DNA from: Sordariomycetes sp. S80-01Y
Lineage: Eukaryota > Ascomycota > Sordariomycetes
Length of the DNA: 64,000 bases
Assembly (NCBI GenBank): GCA_037042185.1
Contig: JAXQJY010000033.1
Location: forward strand, 372,001 to 436,000
Direction: 5' to 3'
This document shows, piece by piece, positions 56,948 to 64,000 of the stretch. The notes below the pieces were generated by a model. That model saw nothing but the letters and a program-made list of their open reading frames with translations, was not told the DNA's origin and did no database searches. Numbering within the stretch: position 1 is the stretch's first letter; every line of letters begins with the position of its first letter. The position numbers and the translations under genes were made by a program.

Positions 56948-58046
56948 ATGCTGGGTTTTGGCAAATCTCACGCGCAGGTCGACGCGGTCGAAAAACCCGC
57001 CAAGCGGTCATGGTCGCTGCGCAAAAAGCTGCTGGTCATTGCCATCATAGCCATCGTAGTGATTGCTTTGGCAGTGGGTTTGGGTGTTGGCCTGACCCAA
57101 GGTGGCGGAGACGACAACGATGACAGCGATAACAACGATGACAGCAGTGATGGCGATGATGGACAGGAGGGCGTGCCGGACGAGGGTCCCGAGCGTGACA
57201 GCGCATGGAAGCCCAAGGTCAACGACTCCTGGCAGATTGTCCTCCGCTACCCGATTGACATGAGCTCCGAGGACGACATCAACCCGGACGTAGCAGTCTA
57301 CGATTTGGATCTCTACGACAACGACATCGAGACCTTCCGTATGCTCCAGGATGCTGGCAAGAAGGTCATCTGCTACTTCAGTGCTGGCTCGTGGGAGGAT
57401 TGGCGCGACGACAAGGATGACTTTGACGACAATGACCTCGGCAAGGAGCTAGATGGCTGGCCCGACGAGCGCTGGGTGGACGTGACCAGCTCGGGCGTCA
57501 GGGACATCATGAAGGAGCGCATCAAGCTGGCTTGGAGGAAAGGCTGCGATGCTATTGACCCCGACAATGTGGACGGCTTTGTAAGCCCCCTTCTGAAGCC
57601 TCAATGTGACAGCGTCCTAACAGCAACAGCAAAATGACAACGGCCTTGGCCTAACGGCTGACGACGCGGTTGACTTCATGCAATTCCTGTCGGACGAAGC
57701 CAAGAAGTATAACATGGCCGTCGGCCTCAAGAACGCCGGCGCCATCATCCCCGATGTCATCGACTTCATGGACTTCTCAGTCAACGAACAGTGCATCCAG
57801 TACAACGAGTGCGACACTTTTGCGCAGTTCATTGAGGCCGACAAGCCAGTGTTCAACATCGAGTACCCCGCCGGTGATTCCGAGGACAAGAGCAAGATCA
57901 AGTCCAGTGCGAAAGACGAGATCTGTTCGCAGAAGGGCAAGGCGAGCGACACTGAGGGCTTCAGCATTGTCATCAAGCTGATGAATCTGAACGGGTGGGT
58001 GGAGTACTGTGACGGCGACACTTTTGAGACGGCTGTGGATAATTAA
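56948..58046 (+). CDS. ega3: Ega3-type membrane-anchored endo-alpha-1,4-galactosaminidase (GH114)
   Basis: Exons 56948-57580 and 57630-58046 encode 349 residues. The intron begins GTAAGC; two in-phase acceptors (57623 and 57629) exist, and the second is better spaced from the CTAAC branch site. The start is the ATG at 56948. This is a type II membrane protein: cytosolic 25 residues (KRSWSLRKK), a helix at about 28-49, then an Asp/Asn/Ser/Gly-rich spacer (about 52-85). The rest is a GH114 barrel: WQIVLRYPID, DVAVYDLDLYDND, KKVICYFSAGSWEDWR, GCDAIDPDNVDGF and VNEQCIQYNECDTF. D206 and E264 have the spacing I recall for the catalytic Asp/Glu of Aspergillus Ega3. Ega3 cuts deacetylated (galactosamine) stretches of galactosaminogalactan. 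It sits between agd3 and sph3, as in Aspergillus fumigatus, but on the opposite strand from both. Confidence 0.92.
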
Positions 58047-58109
58047 GGATGACTACCGTGGGCATAGCGAGGAGAAGTTTTGAATTCGAGCGTGCTTTTG
58101 TCTGCAAAG

Positions 58110-58859
58110 CTATAGACCCTCGTCGAGGGCTCTGACAAGGCTTCTCCATGTGCGTGGCCATTTCGTGAAATTCCCACCCTCCTGTTCGGTGATGTATAAG
58201 CCCGCAAAGCCCGAGCCTCGGACTTCTTCAATAACCTGCTCGAGTCCTCCTTCTGCAGTAGAAAAGGTGTGCATGATGACGAGAGCCTTGGAATGCAGGT
58301 CTCCTGGGAGTCCAGATCCTTCCTCTCGCGTTGCCTGCAGCGCTTTCCAATGGGCCTGTGACTGTTCAAACGTGACAACGTACTCTGCGTTGTCGAAGAA
58401 TGCTCGGTCTACAACAACCCCGGGATTGTATATCACAAGACCATGCCGGTTCAAATTCGTCTGCCACGTGCTGTGAACATGATTGGAGAGTGAGGCCATG
58501 TATGGCAGGCTGCTTGGATCCGATGGTACCTCATCGATGAAGATGCCTTCGAGCCTGAAAGTGCTGTTCCACTGGCGATAGAGGTCGACATCTCTCTGTA
58601 CATCCACAAGAGCGCGCTGCCCGTAGCTGGTATGGACATACCCAATAGGATGAATATTGGCAATGAGATTCAGCTTGCGCAATGCAGCCTTGTAGCTTGC
58701 ATCGGGCATGGAATCTGGTCCGGGTCCGTTGCCCGGGTTGACTATGACCAGGAAGCGCACGTTGGGATGCGCCTCTGCGGCGTGAATCAGAGGATCCCAA
58801 GCTTTCTTGAGGGGGTAAATGTAGAGCGGCAGAATGACGCAGAGTGGTGCCATCTTCAT
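58110..58859 (-). CDS. sph3: Sph3-type endo-alpha-1,4-N-acetylgalactosaminidase (GH135, spherulin 4 family)
   Basis: A frame of 249 residues from the ATG at 58859 covers the whole spherulation-specific family 4 barrel: VILPLYIYPLKKAWDPLI, VRFLVIVNPGNGPGPDSMPD, HPIGYVHTSYGQRAL, VDLYRQWNSTFRLEGIFIDE with the catalytic acidic pair, LVIYNPGVVVDRAFF, YVVTFEQSQAHW, and HTFSTAEGG with GFAGLYITEQEGG near the end. Sph3 cleaves N-acetylgalactosamine-rich stretches of galactosaminogalactan and is needed for its production. Aspergillus Sph3 is membrane-anchored near the N-terminus. Here the barrel starts within 10 residues of the ATG and no signal or anchor is visible. The frame stays open upstream to about 58910 (PFIIWFRHAAPAVH), so a 5' exon with an anchor may be spliced on. 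The stop lies 64 bp from the ega3 stop (convergent). Confidence 0.88.
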   Translation of the reverse strand: MKMAPLCVILPLYIYPLKKAWDPLIHAAEAHPNVRFLVIVNPGNGPGPDSMPDASYKAALRKLNLIANIHPIGYVHTSYGQRALVDVQRDVDLYRQWNSTFRLEGIFIDEVPSDPSSLPYMASLSNHVHSTWQTNLNRHGLVIYNPGVVVDRAFFDNAEYVVTFEQSQAHWKALQATREEGSGLPGDLHSKALVIMHTFSTAEGGLEQVIEEVRGSGFAGLYITEQEGGNFTKWPRTWRSLVRALDEGL

Positions 58860-58865
58860 GTGCAC

Positions 58866-60096
58866 TGCTGGTGCGGCGTGACGGAACCAGATGATGAACG
58901 GGCTTCCTGCTGGCTACAGTAGTTCCTCCGATCTTCGGCAATGCCTCAAGGAACTGTTGATGATCTTGAGTAGGTTCCCTCGAGGAAAGCTATTATGTGT
59001 TCTGAGCGTGGTCTTGTCAGTATGATACCACTAAGTCTTCTCCGAGAAGCTTCAGAAACTTGGGCAGCGAGGTCTCGTATGAAATGCCAAGCATGGAAAG
59101 CTGATGTACACGTACGCCTGCGTCGTTGGTAGAGATGTGCTGAATCGCAAGCCCACGCTACTGCGGCTGGGGCTGACATCGGGTGCTGCGGGCTGAGCTT
59201 GCATAATATGCCTGTCGTGTCCCAAGCCACCAAGACCCCGAATCCCGTTTTGGCATCCCCTTGCACAACCAACAGAGCTGACCTGAAGCTGCGGGAAAAA
59301 TCATTTTGCAAGAAGCACGGGCGGATCGTGGCCTGTGGAACTGGACGAAGCCGAGCCTCGACTTCGTCATCTCAGTCCAAGGCCGGGAAGAATCATTGGT
59401 ACGGCTTGCTCCTCGGGGTGGCACAGCAGGCTCCAAATCCAGGTCCAATGGACGCTGCCCGCAGATTCACAAACTCCGAAGCTCTTGTTCGCGGCCGAAA
59501 TTCCGCCTGAGCTACTCAGCACGGAAGCCGGACTTTCGCCCTGCATGGAAGATCTCGGCGATTTGACGAGGGTTGGAATGCGCTGAAACAGCGAATTGCA
59601 CCGTGAGGAACTCCACTTGAATGACTTGCAGCGGCCCAGGTTGCCAGGGTCGCTTGCTCAGCTGTTTGCGTAGGGCCTGTGAAGGGGAGATCGTCCTCCA
59701 GCATGGGTTGACATCCTCGGACTGTGTAGCTGTCGGCCGCGAGAGGTTGGAAAGTGAAGATCTCGCGAAGATCAGCGTAGATTGATGAACACACTGGGAG
59801 ATCTGATCCGAGCTAGTGTCACGTGGCGGTGACGTGTAGGCGCAAGCCAGAGAAACAATGCCGGGCCAGCAGCGTCAACGACTCATCATCATCATTATTA
59901 TTATCATTGAGTTCCTTGTTGTTCGCGCTCACGATTACATGACTGTATTTCTGCCTCATCATGCTACATGATGGTGACTCGGACCTGATAAAGAAAAAGC
60001 GACTTTTTACCCCAGCTTTTACCCGCCACAATTACCTTAATATCGAAACCTTATTCCACGCACCGAACAATTCATGAGACCTCGAAATGCGACTCA
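58866..60096. other. Intergenic region between sph3 and uge3
   Basis: No confident gene. It may hide a 5' exon of sph3. It contains a trinucleotide tract at about 59883-59908 close to the uge3 3' end. Confidence 0.4.
59883..59908 (+). repeat. TCA/TTA trinucleotide microsatellite
   Basis: About four TCA units pass into TTA units. It lies in non-coding sequence downstream of uge3. Confidence 0.8.
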
Positions 60097-61395
60097 TCAC
60101 TTTCTCTCAGCCTGCGACCTGGAAACGTAGTTCCACAAATCGCTCGCGCACTGCTGAATGCTCTCTTTGGCGGCCCAGCCAAGCTCCTTGAATGCGCGGT
60201 CATTGGAAGCAACGCAGAACCCGACATCCCCTGCACGTCGACCAGTCCAACGCACAGGAATGTCCTGGCCTGCAGCCCTCTCAAGACTTTGGACGGCCTC
60301 GATCACGGTAGTGCCGGTTCCGGACCCTAAGTTGAAGGTGCGGAAGGGATCCTTGTGGGTTGAGCCGAGCGCTGCAATGTGACCTCGAGCAACGTCGGAC
60401 ACATGGATAAAGTCGCGGACTGCAGTGCCATCCCGGGTGTCCCAGTCGGTTCCAAACACATCAAGCTCACTTCGCGCCCCAGTGAGGACATGCGTGATGA
60501 CCGGGAACAGGTTCGTGGGAGTTTGCCTGGGGTCTTCACCGAGGAGACCTGAAGAGCAGCAGCCGACGGGGTTGAAGTACCTCAGCGCCACAATGCGCCA
60601 GTCTGGGTCGGATTGCGCAATGTCGGCAAGGATTGCTTCGCAGAAGTATTTGGAGCGAGCATAAGGGCTTTGCAGGCCGGCAACTGTGGGCTCGGCTGCA
60701 ACAAGTTCGCCGTTGTGGTCGACGTAAGTCTCTGGATGGTGGACAAGATCCTCCTCTCGTAATGGCCTGCCAGTATCGGCTTTAGTGCCATAGACGGTGG
60801 CTGATGACGAGAAGACAAAATTGCGAATGCCGTGCTGCCCCAGAAGTTCGACCAAGTCGACTAGGCCGCACACGTTATTGCGGTAGTAGGCAATGGGTCT
60901 CGAGATCGACTCCGAGACGGATTTGAAAGCAGCAAAATGGATGACTCCGGAGATTCGTGACTGGCGGACAAGAGAGGGAGATTGATCCGCGCTGTCTGGT
61001 ACGACCGATGTCAGGTCGGAATAGGATTCGAGGAGGAACCGCATTGAATGACTGCGGTAATCCAGCTTGTGGAAGTGCAGTGCAGGCATTTCCCGACTGG
61101 AGCCATGGTAGTGCTTTGCTGCCAACTTCTGGATCCTGGTGAAGACACTGTCGAAGCTGTTGCTCAAGTCGTCGACAATTACCACGTTGTACCCGGCTTT
61201 GAGAAGCTCGAGCGAGGTGTGAGATCCTATGAAGCCAAGCCCGCCAATGACGAGAATGAAGCGACTCTTGACTCCAGAGGAAATCGGTGCTGGCGCTGCG
61301 ATGCCATATTCAGATCCCGAGCTTGGCGTTGTTGGCGGCGAGCTGTGGAGCGATGAGGCCTGGGAGAACACTCTTGAACTCCAGTAGCTGTCCAT
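60097..61395 (-). CDS. uge3: Uge3-type UDP-glucose/UDP-GlcNAc 4-epimerase
   Basis: A single exon of 432 residues. It is an extended SDR: the NAD-binding GGLGFIGSH at 51-59, the FSSSATVYG segment at about 195-203, and the active-site YARSK at 245-249. LRYFNPVGCCSSGLLGEDP contacts the sugar nucleotide, and RDFIHVSDVARGH is diagnostic of GalE-type epimerases. A 40-residue Ser/Pro-rich N-terminus precedes the fold. In Aspergillus fumigatus Uge3 interconverts UDP-Glc/UDP-Gal and UDP-GlcNAc/UDP-GalNAc in the cytosol, supplying both donors for galactosaminogalactan. Sequence alone does not prove dual specificity, but its place beside sph3, ega3 and agd3 strongly favours it over the housekeeping galactose-pathway Uge5. 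It is transcribed in the same direction as sph3. Confidence 0.92.
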   Translation of the reverse strand: MDSYWSSRVFSQASSLHSSPPTTPSSGSEYGIAAPAPISSGVKSRFILVIGGLGFIGSHTSLELLKAGYNVVIVDDLSNSFDSVFTRIQKLAAKHYHGSSREMPALHFHKLDYRSHSMRFLLESYSDLTSVVPDSADQSPSLVRQSRISGVIHFAAFKSVSESISRPIAYYRNNVCGLVDLVELLGQHGIRNFVFSSSATVYGTKADTGRPLREEDLVHHPETYVDHNGELVAAEPTVAGLQSPYARSKYFCEAILADIAQSDPDWRIVALRYFNPVGCCSSGLLGEDPRQTPTNLFPVITHVLTGARSELDVFGTDWDTRDGTAVRDFIHVSDVARGHIAALGSTHKDPFRTFNLGSGTGTTVIEAVQSLERAAGQDIPVRWTGRRAGDVGFCVASNDRAFKELGWAAKESIQQCASDLWNYVSRSQAERK

Positions 61396-64000
61396 GGTGA
61401 TAGAGTACCCTTGGATGATAGACGAAGATGAAGGGGAAAAGGAGAACCAGCTCGCAAAGCCGAGGTTTTTGATGGATGAAGAGCTTGACCTCTAAGACCT
61501 CACTAGTCCACTTCGGACATCGTCAACTTTATACCGCTTCATGGCTCAGACTTATGCCGAATTTCAAGCAGCCAAGGAAAGCCTCTCCTGCGTCAATATT
61601 GGGCTCTTGGTTCTAGGCGCTGCTGGAAGAGGCGCCATCACAACATCAACTAGCTGGAAGGGGCCAGGCCTGCTCGCCTCGGCACGATTCCACAAGTAGA
61701 TGTCTAATCTGGACGGCCGGCGCGGATTCAGGCTCAGGACAGCTCTTCACGCTTGGTGTGCTTTTCTCGGACAAGTCTAGCTTGGCACTAGGCCGTGGGA
61801 TACGACTGCAGGTGAAACGGTGTTTGAGTGCCAACCGGGTTTGAGCTTCGGTGCAATCTAAAATTGCTTGATAGCGCCAGATGCCTCTAGACGCGCGATG
61901 TCATACGAGAGGCAAACACAGCCATACGCACCCATCTTGACCAGAGGCAAATCGCTCTTCCGTCGAACCATCTCGCTATGGCTGCCGGGTCGGCAAAGCT
62001 CTGCTCAACTGCGCTACCCAGAGACCCAGCTCCAAGGAGTGGGTGCCAACGTGCACCATACGGTTGTTCTGATGCGCATCCATTCCCTGTCCAAGAGGCT
62101 CAGCTGGCATACGGGCTGCCTTTCGGGCTATCCGCCGGAGTCACCCAAACAGTGGACGACAAGGCTAACTTGCAGTCACCCTGCATGCTACGAGATGCTT
62201 AGGTTGCGATCTTGACCCGATCGATGAGTCTCAACGATTGCGTGCTGTAAATCTGGACAAGGCAACGACCCTCTGTCACTCCACACACACGTTCAACACA
62301 GCCTGTCCCCTTGATCAATCATCCTTTAGGTAGACGCCTTTTCGTACAAGTAGCCGGATTTGGACAAGGCTCAACGGCGCGGACTTATTGACACCTGAAT
62401 CTGCGAAAAGCGAGTGCGGCACGGCGGTCGTTGCGACCGTGGCCGTTCTTTGTTGTTGGAAAAAGCAAAGCCCGTGCGTCCGTCGTCGGGAGCTGCTGGT
62501 CCACTGGCCGACAAGGGCTCCGCCGCGGGCGTTGACAAACTGCCGAGACGATGGAGCGCCTCAGGGGTCGGTAGCATGTACCGGTACATGTATCGGTCTG
62601 CCAAGGGAACCGCCCGATGGAAAGTCTCGTGTGGCAGATCTGGGACGGCGCTAGGGCTGGGAGGTATCCCGTCCGGCGACTGCTAGCCTCGAACGGGCTG
62701 CAGGGTGCATATACACGAATCCCGGTTTCGACCTCCCAGCAAAAGAAGAAAAGTCCTCTCGTGCATCAGGATTTGGGCCGCACACCGACAGGCATGGGAT
62801 GCCTCTGTCGCACGCTCACCAACGATGCGTCCGGCTGGATACGACCAAGCCTCGTGGCAATATCTCGAGGCTCGGGGATTTGGCGGGCATTCAGCCGATT
62901 TATTGGCACCTCACCGCAGCGAGTCTGGATCTCTGTACAACCCCACGAAATCTCGCGGCTCGCGCCGATTTCGTCTACTCAAAATCAAGCTCGGCCGACC
63001 GAGATTGGCTCCCGCGAAGCGCCACACAGCCTGGTGTGTATGTACTCTGTAGGCTCGACGAAGATGCACTCACCGGTTGTCACCCTCGGTGGTTGCATTA
63101 AAGCTCATGCGGCTTTGTGGCCCCGGGGCTTCGTGTTGCGCTACCAGCCGTGTCATTGGTGCTCTGTTTCTTCCACGTCGACTGGAACATCCACTGCAAG
63201 GGCCTGGCTCACCTGGGCAGCTCGTTACCTGCACAAGACATTCGCGAGATTTATTCTGCCTGAATTCGTGTTGCCCAGCTCGCCAGCAAATTCTGCAGCG
63301 AGGTAGCCAGCATATCCCTGTGATGCTTCAGCAGGGCCGTTTCCTCGACTCCATTGGCCCCGAGTTGCGCAATATTGTGGCGGGCATCGACGGGCATGAC
63401 GGTCGACTGTGAGGCGCATCCTCCAGCCCGACCCGTAACTTGAAGTGTCGGACGTCTCCTTGGAGGCTATAGATAGTTTCAACCACATGTTTCCACCCAA
63501 GGGTCCCCAAGTCAGACCCATTCACTCCTGGCGCGTTTACGCAGTGGGACTCCGGTGTGCTAGTTGTGTAAGGGTCTGTTAGCTGGACCCACGATTTGCT
63601 GCATGGGCCGCGCCAAAGAGCGTAGGGGACCAGACCCTCCTCACCTACGCTTTTCGTCACTTTCTTGCTTTTCTCTTTGTTGGTTCTCCGGTGAGCTATC
63701 CCTGCTGGCCAAGTCGGCCGGACCCATGTAAGGCATGGGGATAGCGAGCACTTCGGAAGACCCTCTTGCCATAACCCTTTCGAGACACCATTACCGCCAC
63801 CCACACTTCCCACAGACCAGCCAAGCTTTGCCTTCTAGAGGATGGTCAGGGGAGGGCCCAGCTCTTAGTGTCCTCGTACCTGCTGTAGCAGCTTCAGGCG
63901 CCGCCGATCCTTGCGCCGGAAGTGCTCTACGCGGCTCGCCACCAGCTCTCTAGTCTACGATGCCCTCCCGAACACAAAGAAAACAATGTCATTCTCCATC
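61396..64000. other. Gene-free right end upstream of uge3
   Basis: No supported gene in 2.6 kb. The longest frame (62617-63306, 229 residues) has no recognisable motif and looks like chance in GC-rich sequence. It probably includes the uge3 promoter, and perhaps the 5' region of a gene beyond the window. Confidence 0.4.
61527..61535 (-). promoter_or_regulatory. TATA-like element of uge3
   Basis: On the minus strand the sequence reads GGTATAAAG, about 130 bp upstream of the uge3 ATG. The match is by eye. Confidence 0.45.

Noticed and set aside
62617-63306. 229-residue plus-strand frame at the right end
   Set aside because: No motif, composition like random translation of GC-rich DNA, and overlapping equally long frames in the other phases. 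I do not call it the missing synthase, which should be large with many helices.

Overview
The window looks like nuclear DNA of a filamentous ascomycete (Pezizomycotina; I would guess Sordariomycetes, though the sequence alone does not fix the species). The signs are short introns of about 46-70 nt with GTRNGY donors and CTNAC-like branch sites, a GC-rich coding sequence, and family content typical of moulds: RTA1, SAT4 rhodopsin, Zn2Cys6 regulator, DHA2 transporters, a large-subunit catalase and a quinate-repressor-like protein. I recognise 18 protein genes and one decayed gene. I saw no tRNA, rRNA, CRISPR array or intact transposon.

Layout. 0-8.4 kb: an RTA1-type membrane protein, a class II aldolase/adducin protein, an unrecognised protein, and a short-chain dehydrogenase relic. 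10.6-20.8 kb: a ferric-reductase-like oxidoreductase, a Cys-type (class 1-like) dihydroorotate dehydrogenase, a conidial-type large catalase with a C-terminal DJ-1/PfpI-like domain, and a 945-residue fusion of a SAT4 rhodopsin-like receptor domain with a fucose-permease-type MFS transporter. 22.9-37 kb: an F-box protein, a DHA2 MFS transporter with a GC-AG intron, a Zn2Cys6 transcription factor and a QutR/QA-1S-like protein, with large gene-free gaps between them. 41.3-51 kb: housekeeping genes, namely a NASP/Hif1 histone chaperone, the U3 snoRNP protein Mpp10, an RNF10/Mag2 RING protein and a Crp1/Mdg1-like protein with an AMPK-type glycogen-binding domain.

51.6-61.4 kb: a small secreted protein, then four genes that together form a galactosaminogalactan (GAG) exopolysaccharide cluster: agd3 (GalNAc deacetylase), ega3 (GH114 endo-galactosaminidase), sph3 (GH135 endo-N-acetylgalactosaminidase) and uge3 (UDP-hexose/HexNAc 4-epimerase). 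By family knowledge, Uge3 supplies UDP-Gal and UDP-GalNAc, a membrane synthase (Gtb3) polymerises and exports the chain, Agd3 partly deacetylates it, and Sph3 and Ega3 cut it. The synthase gene is not in this window, so the cluster is either split or continues to the right. The last 2.6 kb holds no gene I can support.

All exon borders were placed by eye from splice signals and reading-frame continuity. Family calls rest on remembered motifs, not on database searches.
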